Of a DNA stretch of 64,000 nucleotides, positions 9,201 through 17,410 are shown piece after piece. A model generated the notes under the pieces. That model saw nothing but the letters and a program-made list of their open reading frames with translations, did not search any database and was not told where the DNA came from. The stretch spans positions 3,286,001 through 3,350,000 of the forward strand of contig NZ_CP021874.1 in assembly GCF_002197645.1 (NCBI RefSeq), given 5' to 3'. Source of the DNA: Enterococcus wangshanyuanii (GTDB taxonomy: Bacteria; Bacillota; Bacilli; Lactobacillales; Enterococcaceae). Position 1 is the stretch's first letter; each line of letters opens with the position of its first letter. The translations under genes were made by a program, and so were the position numbers.

Positions 9201-9971
9201 ATGAAATTTGTCGACTTGAGTACAACGATTGAGAGTGGTTTGCCGTCTGATCCTGTTGGAATGATCCCGGAGATCAAGTATAAAGATCACAAGGACAGTA
9301 TCGAGTATATGTTAAGCTTTTTTGGAACGGCTACGCCTGAAGATTTACCAGACGGTTTAGCTTGGGCTTTGGAAGATGTGACATTGACTACTCATGCAGG
9401 CACACATTTAGATGCACCATATCATTATCATCCAACAATGAATAACGGTGAACGTGCATGGACGATCGATGAGGTACCGTTAGAGTGGTGTTATGGCGAC
9501 GGTGTAGTCGTTGATTTTACACATAAACCAGATGGTTCGGCTGCGACGATCGAAGATTTTGAAAAAGAGTTTAAACGTTTGGACTATACTTTGAAACCAG
9601 GCGATATCGTGTTGGTAAATACAGGAGCCTCTAAAAAATGGGGGTCGATCGAGTATCTATCAGCTGGTTGCGGAATGGGCAGAGAGGTCACGTTATGGCT
9701 GATCAATCAAGGCATTCATGTGATGGGAACAGATGCGTGGAGCTGGGATCGCCCGCTGAAAATCGTCGGTAAAGAGTTTGATGAAACGGGTGACAAGAGT
9801 ATTATTTGGGAAGGACATTTTGCTGGGATCGAAAAAGCGTATTGTCATATCGAAAAATTGGCAAATCTGGATCAAGTCCCTGCGACAGGTTTTAAATTCA
9901 GTTGTTTCCCTGTAAAATTAAAAGCAGCAAGCGGCGGCTGGATTAGAGCTGTTGCTATGATCGACGAATAG
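9201..9971 (+). CDS. Cyclase-family (kynurenine formamidase-like) metal hydrolase
   Basis: A 256-residue protein of the PF04199 cyclase family. The metal-binding motif is present: H65, H69, D71 and H75 in THAGTHLDAPYHYHP. Family members open amides, lactones or cyclic substrates (formylkynurenine, isatin) using manganese or zinc. The sequence does not fit the short bacterial KynB type closely and no tryptophan-catabolic genes are near. Its position between the permease and BKACE suggests it makes the linear beta-keto acid from an amide or lactone precursor (inference). The ribosome site AGGAGGAAAG is strong. Confidence 0.8.
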   Translation: MKFVDLSTTIESGLPSDPVGMIPEIKYKDHKDSIEYMLSFFGTATPEDLPDGLAWALEDVTLTTHAGTHLDAPYHYHPTMNNGERAWTIDEVPLEWCYGDGVVVDFTHKPDGSAATIEDFEKEFKRLDYTLKPGDIVLVNTGASKKWGSIEYLSAGCGMGREVTLWLINQGIHVMGTDAWSWDRPLKIVGKEFDETGDKSIIWEGHFAGIEKAYCHIEKLANLDQVPATGFKFSCFPVKLKAASGGWIRAVAMIDE

Positions 9972-9986
9972 AAAGGTTTGAGAAAA

Positions 9987-10817
9987 GTGAACAATAAAGT
10001 AATTATTACGGTTGCGACGACAGGCGGGTATACAACAAAAGAGCATAATCCCAATGTCCCTTTAACACCAGTTGAGATCGCTGATGAGGTTTACAAATGT
10101 TATCAAGCAGGTGCGGCGATCGCTCATATCCATGTGAGAGATGAAGCTGGAAATCCAACGATGGATTTCGAGAAATTTAAAGAAACTGTAGCATTGATCC
10201 GAGCGAAATGTGATATCGTCATCAATATCACAACCTCTGGCGGTACAGGATTCAATGATGAGGAACGGATGAAGCCTTTCGTTGAGTTGTTACCAGAAAT
10301 TGCCAGCTATGATTGCGGTACAATGAATTGGCAGCATACGACAGTATTTGAAAACAATCCTATGTTTTTAGAAAAATTAGGTAAAAAAATGCAGGAAGTC
10401 AATGTCAAACCAGAGATCGAAGTCTTTGATCCAGGAATGCTGTATAACGCATTATACTATGCTAAAAAAGGGATTTTAAAAGAGCCGTTACATTTTCAAT
10501 TCGTATTAGGAGCGCCAGGTGGTATTGCGGCAACGGTTGAAAATTTAGTCTATCTAAAAAGCTTACTTCCAGAAAATGCGACATGGAGCGCTTTTGGAAT
10601 CGGTAAAGAAAGCACGCCTATCCTGATGACGACATTGGCGCTTGGCGGTCATGTTCGTGTTGGAATGGAGGACAATAGCTATCTGTTTAAAGGTCAGTTG
10701 GCCGAATCGAACGTTGATTTTGTCGAACGGTCAAAAACCTTGATCAAAGAATTAGGGAAAGAACCAGCGACACCGGAAGAAGCGAGAGCTATCCTAGGAC
10801 TTACGAAAAAAGTATAG
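9987..10817 (+). CDS. BKACE-family beta-keto acid cleavage enzyme (DUF849, Kce-like)
   Basis: About 276 residues of the BKACE family (3-keto-5-aminohexanoate cleavage enzyme type). The zinc-binding HIHVRD lies at residues 46-51, with LGAPGGI and FGIGKES further on. These enzymes join a beta-keto acid with acetyl-CoA to give acetoacetate and a new acyl-CoA. I place the start at GTG 9987, ten bases after GAAAGG; the in-frame TTG at 9978 is only one base from that site. The lysine-fermentation partners (kamA, kamDE, kdd, kal) are absent, so the substrate is probably not 3-keto-5-aminohexanoate. Last gene of the operon. Confidence 0.85.
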   Translation: MNNKVIITVATTGGYTTKEHNPNVPLTPVEIADEVYKCYQAGAAIAHIHVRDEAGNPTMDFEKFKETVALIRAKCDIVINITTSGGTGFNDEERMKPFVELLPEIASYDCGTMNWQHTTVFENNPMFLEKLGKKMQEVNVKPEIEVFDPGMLYNALYYAKKGILKEPLHFQFVLGAPGGIAATVENLVYLKSLLPENATWSAFGIGKESTPILMTTLALGGHVRVGMEDNSYLFKGQLAESNVDFVERSKTLIKELGKEPATPEEARAILGLTKKV

Positions 10818-10821
10818 CCAG

Positions 10822-11145
10822 AAGAGGCTGAGACAAAAGTGTTTAGCTCCGAGAACCAAGTAGGTACTGTGCAAGACTGTTTATCTGCGACGAGTCTTTG
10901 ACGAGAAAGCATCAACTCATTCTTCGTTGTGTTTTACAGCAATTTCAGCTTATTTCCGAAGCCTTCAAATTTTAGTGCTTTAGCACTTAGAATGTTGCTA
11001 GCTTGACTTTGTTCTTTGAACAATAGTGAAACTGTATGCGTTAGCTGATGTGATCGAAGCGTATCGTAGCAGCTGCTTTTTTCTCGCCGTTTATTCAAAT
11101 TTAGAGAGCGAAACAAAACTGATTTTTAGTTTTGTTTCGCTCTCT
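10822..11145. repeat. Long intergenic repeat, copy 1
   Basis: A 324-base gene-free element between BKACE and arsR. It starts with GAGGCTGAGACAAAAGTG and ends in a strong hairpin, GAGAGCGAAACAAAACT / AGTTTTGTTTCGCTCTC (11104-11144), which faces the end of the ArsR gene. Its body (the stretches around AGTGCTTTAGCACTTAG, TTTGTTCTTTGAACAATAG and TGATGTGATCGAAGC) recurs in reverse orientation at 30939-31213 and, shortened, at 19916-20110. No protein frame is conserved between the copies. Confidence 0.8.
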
Positions 11146-11457
11146 TTAACCGTTCTGTTTTTTTGCTCTATGGCGAATAAGTTCAATCAAACCAGGTAAT
11201 TCTTGTTCAATATAAGTCTGATTCAATGCATATTTTTTAGTGGTGCCTACTTTGTTTTCACAAATCAACTGGGCATCTTTCAACAATTTTACATGATGGG
11301 AAAGTGTAGATTTGACAATATTGTACGTTTCCGAGGTAATTCGTTTCTCGCCATCCATCAGTAAACAAGTCAAAATATTCAAGCGGATCGGATCACTAAC
11401 GGCCTGAAGAGCGAGTAAAACAGGGTCATTTTTATTAGAATCATATTTATTATTCAT
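11146..11457 (-). CDS. ArsR-family transcriptional repressor
   Basis: A 103-residue ArsR/SmtB-type winged-helix protein. The opening segment LLALQAVSDPIRLNILTCLL is typical, and the recognition helix is in TYNIVKSTLSHHVKLLKDAQLI. The metal-binding ELCVCD motif is missing; the only cysteines lie outside the usual sensor positions, so it may respond to redox state or a small organic molecule rather than arsenic. It is divergent from a nitroreductase whose promoter carries a palindrome at the start point, so repression of that gene is likely. Confidence 0.8.
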   Translation of the reverse strand: MNNKYDSNKNDPVLLALQAVSDPIRLNILTCLLMDGEKRITSETYNIVKSTLSHHVKLLKDAQLICENKVGTTKKYALNQTYIEQELPGLIELIRHRAKKQNG

Positions 11458-11484
11458 AGCATGAGTATATCACAAACGTTCTAC

Positions 11485-11539
11485 TTTACATATTACTTAG
11501 ACCATGCTATATTTTTGTAGTTCGATTGTTTTCGAACTA
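11485..11539 (+). promoter_or_regulatory. Promoter and operator of the nitroreductase operon
   Basis: TTTACA (11485-11490), 17 bases, TATATT (11508-11513). The inverted repeat TAGTTCG (11518-11524) / CGAACTA (11533-11539) lies at the expected transcription start, a position suited to repression, probably by the divergent ArsR protein. Confidence 0.7.
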
Positions 11540-11559
11540 AAAATGAAATGAGGGATATT

Positions 11560-12198
11560 ATGTCAAACACATATAAAGAAAATGACTTTTCAACGATTTT
11601 AAAAGGCAGAAGATCTGTTCGTAACTATGATCCAACTGTTAAAATCAGCAAAGAAGAAATGGAGCAAATCATCAATGATACTGTTACAGCACCATCGTCG
11701 ATCAACATGCAGCCGTGGCGTTTTGTTGTAGTGAGCAGTGATGAAGGGAAAGAAACCTTGGCTCCATTAGTTCATTTCAATAAACTGCAAAATGAAACAT
11801 CAGCGGCAATGGTCGTGATTTTTGGTGACCTGGATAATTTTGCACAGGCAGAAAAAATTTATGGTACAGCGGTTGAACAAAATCTGATGCCTCAAGATGT
11901 CAAAGAACGACAACTAGAAATGTTTAGTCCGTTGATGGAAAAAATGCCTTTGGATGTGAAAAAAGAAACGGTTTTGATCGATGGTTCATTAGCTGCTATG
12001 AATTTGATGCTTGTGGCGCGTGCGTATGGCTATGATACGAATCCGATCGGCGGCTTTGACCGTGAAAAAATCACTGAAGCATTAAAGTTGGACCCAGAAC
12101 AATACTATCCTATAATGATCGTATCGATCGGAAAAGCCAAAGAAGCAGGCTATCCTTCTTATCGTTTACCAGCAGAAGATATTACTTTTTGGAGATAG
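11560..12198 (+). CDS. Nitroreductase-family FMN oxidoreductase
   Basis: About 212 residues of the FMN-dependent nitroreductase fold, with KGRRSVRNYDP near the N-terminus (phosphate contacts of FMN) and APSSINMQPWRF. It reduces nitro compounds, quinones or flavin with NAD(P)H. The start is placed at ATG 11560 because GAGGG lies five bases ahead; the ATG at 11548 would put this site inside the gene. Followed 12 bases later by a DUF1304 membrane protein in the same transcript, ending at the hairpin near 12.6 kb. Confidence 0.82.
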   Translation: MSNTYKENDFSTILKGRRSVRNYDPTVKISKEEMEQIINDTVTAPSSINMQPWRFVVVSSDEGKETLAPLVHFNKLQNETSAAMVVIFGDLDNFAQAEKIYGTAVEQNLMPQDVKERQLEMFSPLMEKMPLDVKKETVLIDGSLAAMNLMLVARAYGYDTNPIGGFDREKITEALKLDPEQYYPIMIVSIGKAKEAGYPSYRLPAEDITFWR

Positions 12199-12210
12199 GA
12201 GAAACCTACA

Positions 12211-12576
12211 ATGCAGATGATTCCTTTAGTTTTAGCAGTGATTGTTGCACTTGAACATTATTACATTTTGTATTTAGAGATGTTTCAGACAACGTCAACA
12301 AAAGCGCAACAGGCCTTTGGTCTAGATAAAGAATTTTTATCAGATGAACGCGTACAGACCTTATTTAAGAATCAAGGATTGTATAATGGCTTTTTAGCGA
12401 CGGGTATTTTATGGGGCGCATTTTTCGCGTCCAATTCTTGGGCAGTCGTAACCTTTTTTATTAGCTGTGTAGTGGTGGCAGCTGTATATGGCGGACTTAC
12501 CTCGTCAAAATCAATTCTTTTAAAACAAGGTGTGCCGGCAATTATTACGTTAGTGACGTTGATTATATTTAGATAG
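12211..12576 (+). CDS. DUF1304 family small membrane protein
   Basis: A 121-residue protein with four predicted membrane helices. It has the family's opening ALEHYYILYLEMFQT, followed by the conserved segment KNQGLYNGFLATGILWG. The biochemical role of DUF1304 proteins is not known to me. It shares a transcript with the nitroreductase (AGGAG ribosome site, 12-base gap), suggesting a role in the same redox or xenobiotic response. Confidence 0.8.
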   Translation: MQMIPLVLAVIVALEHYYILYLEMFQTTSTKAQQAFGLDKEFLSDERVQTLFKNQGLYNGFLATGILWGAFFASNSWAVVTFFISCVVVAAVYGGLTSSKSILLKQGVPAIITLVTLIIFR

Positions 12577-12583
12577 AAAAGAC

Positions 12584-12628
12584 AAAAAGCTTGCAACAAG
12601 GATCGTATGGTTGCAGGCTTTTCTTTTC
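12584..12628 (+). terminator. Terminator after the DUF1304 gene
   Basis: AAAAGCTTGCAAC pairs with GTTGCAGGCTTTT (one mismatch), followed by CTTTT. Confidence 0.85.
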
Positions 12629-12665
12629 ATTTTTAAAAAAACTTATAAAAAGTAAGTCAAAAAGC

Positions 12666-12694
12666 TTTACTTACTTTTGGTAAGTATGTATACT
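12666..12694 (+). promoter_or_regulatory. Promoter with perfect 7-base inverted-repeat operator
   Basis: TACTTAC (12668-12674), five bases, GTAAGTA (12680-12686), placed between a -35-like TTTACT (12666-12671) and -10 TATACT (12689-12694). A repressor bound here would block RNA polymerase. A third half-site, GTAAGTA, follows the -10. The core string TTACTTnCTTTTnGTAAG is shared with 3155-3172. Confidence 0.7.
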
Positions 12695-12741
12695 ATGTAA
12701 GTAATCTAAAAACTATTTGAAATCGAAAAGGAGAAATACCC

Positions 12742-13338
12742 ATGACAGAATTTATTCAAGCATTAAAAAAACGCCGTTCAATCTACGCTTTAGGAACAAA
12801 TGTAACAAAATCAAATGAAGAAATTGAAGCTTTAGTAAAAGAAGTAGTAAGAGAAAGTCCATCTTCATTCAACTCACAAACACAACGTGTTGTTTTCTTA
12901 TTCGGAGATGCACATAAAAAATTATGGTCAATCACTGAAGAAGCATTGAAACCTCTAACACCAGCAGAAGCTTTCCCAAATACTCAAGCAAAATTACAAA
13001 GCTTTGCAGCAGGTAAAGGAACGATTTTATTCTTCGAAGATCAAGACGTAGTGAAATCTTTACAAGAGCAATTTGAATTATATGCAGAAAACTTCCCTGT
13101 TTGGTCAGAACAAGCAAGTGGTTTAACTCAAGCGAACGTTTGGACTGCATTAGCACAAGAAAACATTGGTGCAAACCTACAACATTATAACCCAGTAATC
13201 GATGAAGCTGTTGCTAAAGAATGGTCAATCCCAAGCAACTGGAAATTAAGAGGACAATTAGTCTTCGGTTCAATCGAAGAAGCGGCTGGCTCAAAAGAAT
13301 ATATGGAAGATAGCGCTCGCTTTAAAACATTCGGTTAA
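12742..13338 (+). CDS. Nitroreductase-family protein, Frm2/HBN1-like
   Basis: A 198-residue FMN protein of the short nitroreductase group that includes yeast Frm2/Hbn1 and bacterial stress-induced members. Visible motifs are KKRRSIYALG near the N-terminus and ESPSSFNSQTQRVVFLFG. It has no long C-terminal arm. Members reduce nitroaromatics and respond to lipid peroxide or electrophile stress. The gene has its own promoter with a perfect operator. A CatE-like dioxygenase follows after 38 bases, probably on the same transcript. Codon use looks highly expressed (few rare codons). Confidence 0.82.
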   Translation: MTEFIQALKKRRSIYALGTNVTKSNEEIEALVKEVVRESPSSFNSQTQRVVFLFGDAHKKLWSITEEALKPLTPAEAFPNTQAKLQSFAAGKGTILFFEDQDVVKSLQEQFELYAENFPVWSEQASGLTQANVWTALAQENIGANLQHYNPVIDEAVAKEWSIPSNWKLRGQLVFGSIEEAAGSKEYMEDSARFKTFG

Positions 13339-13376
13339 AAGAAAATAGGTCATGCTGGAAGAAAGAAGGGATCACG

Positions 13377-14225
13377 ATGTTTCAATTACCTGCTGAAACA
13401 TATCCAAGTCAAGTTGTTTTAAAAGTAAAAAATCTAGAGAAAATGGTTGCGTTTTATACTGAGATCGTTGGACTGATGCTTGTTAAGTCAGAAGCACAAA
13501 TGGCTTTTCTAAGTGCACAGGGAACGCCTGAAAAAATTATTTTAGTATTAAAACAACTACCGGAACCTCAAAAAGAGATGAATACGGCAGGGTTGTATCA
13601 CATCGCCTTCTTGCTTCCGACGAGAAAAGATCTAGGCAACACGTTACTGTGGTTGCTGCAAAATAATATCGAAATCGGTGCTGGCGAGCATGGCTATAGC
13701 GAAGCACTCTATTTCTCAGATCCAGAAGGAAATGGAATCGAAATTTATCGCGATCGTCCAATGGAAGACTGGGATATCAGAGAAAACGGTGAAATTGTCG
13801 GTATAACAGAAGAACTTGATGCAGATGGGATTATCTCAGAGGCTGATAGAACTTGGCTAGGTCTGCCTTCAGGCTCGAAAATCGGGCATATCCATTTAAG
13901 TGTCTCTGACATAGAAGAGTCAGGCATGTTTATGGAGAAAATCGGTTTTTCGCTAAAATACAATTTTGGGCGTCAGGCGAAGTTTTTCGCCGCTGGCAAT
14001 TACCATCATCATATTGGGATGAACGTCTGGGAGAGCCGTAATCTGCCGAAAATGCAGCCGGAGCAATTTGGTTTAGAATCCTATGCGTTCATATTGCCGA
14101 ACAAAGAAGCTTCCGATCAATTGCAAAAGCACTTGCAGGAAGAAGCGGTTTCGTATGAAGTGAAGGAAAATACTGTGACTGTTTCAGATCCAAATGGGAC
14201 AGCATTGATATTCACGTATAAGTAA
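13377..14225 (+). CDS. VOC-family ring-cleaving dioxygenase (CatE-like)
   Basis: A 282-residue protein with two vicinal-oxygen-chelate modules (about residues 10-130 and 165-280). Metal-ligand candidates are the histidines in TAGLYHIAFLLP and IGHIHLSVSD and the glutamate in GNGIEIYRDRP. Size and layout match Bacillus CatE, catechol 2,3-dioxygenase, part of the quinone/catechol detoxification set. Its position after a stress-type nitroreductase supports a quinone or catechol detoxification role (inference). Confidence 0.78.
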   Translation: MFQLPAETYPSQVVLKVKNLEKMVAFYTEIVGLMLVKSEAQMAFLSAQGTPEKIILVLKQLPEPQKEMNTAGLYHIAFLLPTRKDLGNTLLWLLQNNIEIGAGEHGYSEALYFSDPEGNGIEIYRDRPMEDWDIRENGEIVGITEELDADGIISEADRTWLGLPSGSKIGHIHLSVSDIEESGMFMEKIGFSLKYNFGRQAKFFAAGNYHHHIGMNVWESRNLPKMQPEQFGLESYAFILPNKEASDQLQKHLQEEAVSYEVKENTVTVSDPNGTALIFTYK

Positions 14226-14246
14226 GCTCATTTCAAAAACTAAGTA

Positions 14247-14310
14247 AAAACAGGACAACGAACCATACTCTATGAGTGATCAAAGAGTGTGTCTCGTTGT
14301 CTTGTTTTTT
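14247..14310 (+). terminator. Terminator after the dioxygenase gene
   Basis: AAACAGGACAACGA pairs with TCGTTGTCTTGTTT across a loop of about 30 bases, followed by a T-run. Confidence 0.8.
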
Positions 14311-14401
14311 GCTTTAAGTTAAATTTACTATTGAGTCAGGATAAACTGAAAGGTAAGATAGAAGATGACAAGAGTAGAAATAGGATTGGAGTGTAGAAAA
14401 A

Positions 14402-15064
14402 GTGAACCCGATTTTAGCAACAGAATCTCTTTTTTATGAAGCTGACCAACAAATGATTCTTCAGGATATCACGATCACAATCGACTCAGCAAGTCATGTG
14501 ACGATCACTGGACCTTCCGGCAGTGGAAAAAGTACCTTATTAAAACTATTAGCATCGTTACTAACGCCGACAAAAGGGAAAATTATGTTTGAAGGAACCG
14601 ATAGCTTGGCTGTACCAGTGGAAGAATATCGGATGGCCGTTTCTTATTGTTTTCAACAGCCATCATTGTTTGGTGATACGGTAAAGGATAATTTTTTATT
14701 TCCTTATCAAATTCGCAAGAAATCATTTGATGACCAGCATGCGATAGAGCTTTTGGATGATATGCAGTTGAAACCAGATTATTTGAATAAACCGATCAAC
14801 GAATTATCGGGAGGCGAAAAACAACGTGTGGCCTTGATTCGAAATGTCCTCTTTTTACCTAAGGTTCTATTGCTTGATGAAGTTACTGCGGGGCTTGATC
14901 AACAAAGCAAAGAGATCGTCAATCAATGGTTAGCGGCATTAAATCGCGAGAAAAAAGTGACGTTGATCCGAGTGACCCATGATACTCAAGAAATTGCGGG
15001 TGCACAAAAGCTGATTCAATTAAAAGACAGGCAGGTGATAGCTGATGAATCTCGCAGTAAATAA
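14402..15064 (+). CDS. fetA: FetA-like ABC transporter ATPase (iron export)
   Basis: A 220-residue ABC ATPase starting at GTG. Walker A is GPSGSGKST (about residues 39-47), the signature LSGGEKQRV and Walker B VLLLDEVTAGLD. In E. coli the partner pair FetA-FetB exports iron and gives resistance to oxidative stress. The identification rests on the following UPF0014 permease, which overlaps by 20 bases. Its neighbourhood of redox genes fits the role, but the substrate in enterococci is inferred. Confidence 0.8.
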   Translation: MNPILATESLFYEADQQMILQDITITIDSASHVTITGPSGSGKSTLLKLLASLLTPTKGKIMFEGTDSLAVPVEEYRMAVSYCFQQPSLFGDTVKDNFLFPYQIRKKSFDDQHAIELLDDMQLKPDYLNKPINELSGGEKQRVALIRNVLFLPKVLLLDEVTAGLDQQSKEIVNQWLAALNREKKVTLIRVTHDTQEIAGAQKLIQLKDRQVIADESRSK

Positions 15065-15803
15065 TTTATCGCTGACATTAGCGGCAGTGCTTGTGCTTGT
15101 TTCGATCGTTATTAGCTACAAAGAAAAACTTGGATTTACCAAAGATATTTTAATCAGTGTGTTTCGAGCAATCATCCAGCTAGTGCTTGTCGGTTATTTA
15201 CTTAAATATATTTTTCAAGTCAATAATGTTTTTTTGACGTTGGCAATGACCGCAATTATTATTATAAATGCTTCTTTAAATGCGAAAAAGCGTAATAACC
15301 AGTTGGAAAATGGCTTTTTGATCTCGTTCATTGCAATTGCTGCCAGTACGATCATAACGATCGGTGTCTTGATTTTATCTGGTGCGATCCGTTTTATTCC
15401 TTCTCAAATCGTACCGATCAGCGGCATGATCGCCAGTAACTCGATGATTGCGATCGGGTTGTGTTATAGAAGCTTAGATCGACTTTTTCATGATCAAAGA
15501 CAAGCCGTTTTAGAAAAGCTTGCACTAGGTGCTTCGATCAAATTAGCATCTATTACGATCGTCAAAGAAAGTATCCGTACGGGGATGGCACCGACGATCG
15601 ATTCAGCTAAAACAGTGGGAATCGTTAGTTTACCTGGAATGATGTCAGGTTTGATTTTTGCCGGAGTCGATCCAGTACATGCGATCAAATATCAAATCAT
15701 GGTAACCTTTATGCTGCTATCTGCAACAAGTATTGGTTCAGTGATTGCAACTTATCTGGCGTATAAAGAGTATTATAATGAGCGAAAACAATTGATCGTT
15801 TAA
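15045..15803 (+). CDS. fetB: FetB-like permease (UPF0014)
   Basis: A 252-residue integral membrane protein with about seven helices and the UPF0014 hallmark stretches ISVFRAIIQLVLVGYLL and TVGIVSLPGMMSGLIFAG. It forms the membrane part of the FetAB exporter. Translation is coupled to fetA by a 20-base overlap, with AGGTGA before its ATG. No regulator is adjacent. Confidence 0.85.
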   Translation: MNLAVNNLSLTLAAVLVLVSIVISYKEKLGFTKDILISVFRAIIQLVLVGYLLKYIFQVNNVFLTLAMTAIIIINASLNAKKRNNQLENGFLISFIAIAASTIITIGVLILSGAIRFIPSQIVPISGMIASNSMIAIGLCYRSLDRLFHDQRQAVLEKLALGASIKLASITIVKESIRTGMAPTIDSAKTVGIVSLPGMMSGLIFAGVDPVHAIKYQIMVTFMLLSATSIGSVIATYLAYKEYYNERKQLIV

Positions 15804-15821
15804 ATAGGACATGGATTTTTG

Positions 15822-15866
15822 AGTGTGAAGCAAATGTTTTTATACAGATGCTCCACACTTTTTTTG
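15822..15866 (+). terminator. Terminator of fetAB
   Basis: AGTGTGAAGCA pairs with TGCTCCACACT, followed by seven T residues. Confidence 0.85.
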
Positions 15867-15884
15867 AATGACTTTTAATTTAAA

Positions 15885-15917
15885 AGTCTAGACATTTACG
15901 GGTTTTCCCTTTATAAT
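15885..15917 (+). promoter_or_regulatory. Promoter with GntR operator before the first beta-glucosidase
   Basis: The palindrome GTCTAGAC (15886-15893) overlaps the -35 hexamer TAGACA (15889-15894); 17 bases further comes a perfect TATAAT (15912-15917). The same GTCTAnAC word overlaps the -35 of the GntR gene (18175-18182) and of the EIIC gene (21465-21472), so one repressor controls all three. Confidence 0.8.
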
Positions 15918-15962
15918 ATAACTGAACGATCGATTAATTATCTAAGGAAAGCAGGTAAATTC

Positions 15963-17360
15963 ATGGTAAAAACATTTAAAGATGACTTTTGGTGGGGCGC
16001 AGCAACATCTGGGCCTCAAAGTGAAGGAAGATTCAATAAAAAACATGCTAACATGTTTGACCACTGGTATGAAATTGAACCGCAAGATTTCTATGATCAA
16101 GTAGGACCAGATGTCACTTCAAATTTCTATAATAGCTTTAAAGAAGATATCGCATTGATGAAAAAAATCGGATTGAATAGTGTGCGGACGTCGATCCAGT
16201 GGACTCGTTTGATCGATGATTTTGAAACAGGAAGTGTTGATGAAGATGCTGTCCGTTTTTACAATGAAGTCATCGATGAATTTATCGCGGCGGGGATTCG
16301 TCCCGTGATGAATCTACATCATTTTGATTTACCTGTAGAGCTTTTTCATAAATACGGCGGTTGGGAATCAAAACATGTCGTTGATCTATATGTTAAATTT
16401 GCTGAAAAATGTTTTGAATTATTCGGTGATCGTGTGAAGGACTGGTTCACCCATAACGAACCAATCGTAGTAGTAGAAGGTGAATACCTATATCAATTCC
16501 ATTATCCAAAAATCGTTGATGGTAAAAAAGCAGTCCAAGTGGCGTATAATTTAAATTTAGCTTCTGCAAAAGCGGTTCAAGCATTTAGAAAAATGGGTCT
16601 TCAAAACGACGGAGGAAGAATCGGGATCATTCTGAATCTAACACCGACGTATCCAAGGTCAGAAAGTGCGGAAGATTTAGCAGCAGCTAATATTGCAGAG
16701 TTGTTTAATAATCGGATGTTTTTAGATACCGCAGTTCTTGGAGAATTTCCGGAAGAATTGGTTGAACTGTTGCGAAAAGATGGCGTTCTATGGGAAAGTA
16801 CACCAGAAGAGTTAGCACTCATCAAAGAAAATACGATCGATGTGCTAGGGGTTAATTTCTATCATCCAAATCGGGTCAAAGCTCCAGATGTTGCATCAAA
16901 TAGTGTTGGTGCTTGGTTGCCAAATCGCTATTTTGATGAATACAATATGCCTGGACGTCGCATGAATATCGACCGCGGTTGGGAAATTTATCCGAAAGCA
17001 TTGTATGATATCGCGATCAATATTCGGGATAACTATAATAATATTCCTTGGTTTGTCTCTGAAAATGGGATGGGGATTTCAGGCGAAGAACGTTTTATGG
17101 ATGAATCAGGCGTTGTTCAAGATGGTTACCGAATCGACTTTATCCGTGAGCATTTAGAATGGGTTCATCAAGGAATCGAAGAAGGATCAAATTGTTTTGG
17201 CTATCATTTATGGACGCCGATCGATTGTTGGTCATGGGCAAATGCCTATAAAAACCGCTATGGTTTTATTTCTACAAACATCCATACACAAATCAAAACC
17301 ATCAAAAAATCAGGTCATTGGTTTAAACAAGTTGCTGAAACAAACAGCTTAAGCGATTAA
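15963..17360 (+). CDS. 6-phospho-beta-glucosidase, GH1 family
   Basis: A 465-residue glycoside hydrolase family 1 enzyme. The acid/base glutamate is in WFTHNEPIVV and the nucleophile in WFVSENGMGI. It splits phosphorylated beta-glucosides (cellobiose-6-phosphate, arbutin or salicin phosphate) delivered by a PTS. Its promoter is controlled by the convergent GntR protein, and an EIIC with the same operator lies 3 kb away. There is no EIIA or EIIB gene beside it. The exact sugar cannot be deduced. Confidence 0.85.
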   Translation: MVKTFKDDFWWGAATSGPQSEGRFNKKHANMFDHWYEIEPQDFYDQVGPDVTSNFYNSFKEDIALMKKIGLNSVRTSIQWTRLIDDFETGSVDEDAVRFYNEVIDEFIAAGIRPVMNLHHFDLPVELFHKYGGWESKHVVDLYVKFAEKCFELFGDRVKDWFTHNEPIVVVEGEYLYQFHYPKIVDGKKAVQVAYNLNLASAKAVQAFRKMGLQNDGGRIGIILNLTPTYPRSESAEDLAAANIAELFNNRMFLDTAVLGEFPEELVELLRKDGVLWESTPEELALIKENTIDVLGVNFYHPNRVKAPDVASNSVGAWLPNRYFDEYNMPGRRMNIDRGWEIYPKALYDIAINIRDNYNNIPWFVSENGMGISGEERFMDESGVVQDGYRIDFIREHLEWVHQGIEEGSNCFGYHLWTPIDCWSWANAYKNRYGFISTNIHTQIKTIKKSGHWFKQVAETNSLSD

Positions 17361-17365
17361 AGAAT

Positions 17366-17410
17366 AAAAGCGTAATGAGAAAATACTAGCATTTTCTCAT
17401 TACGCTTTTT
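17366..17410. terminator. Bidirectional terminator
   Basis: AAAGCGTAATGAGAAAAT and ATTTTCTCATTACGCTTT form a perfect 18-base stem with a 6-base loop, A-rich on the left and T-rich on the right, so it serves both the GH1 gene and the convergent GntR gene. Confidence 0.92.
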
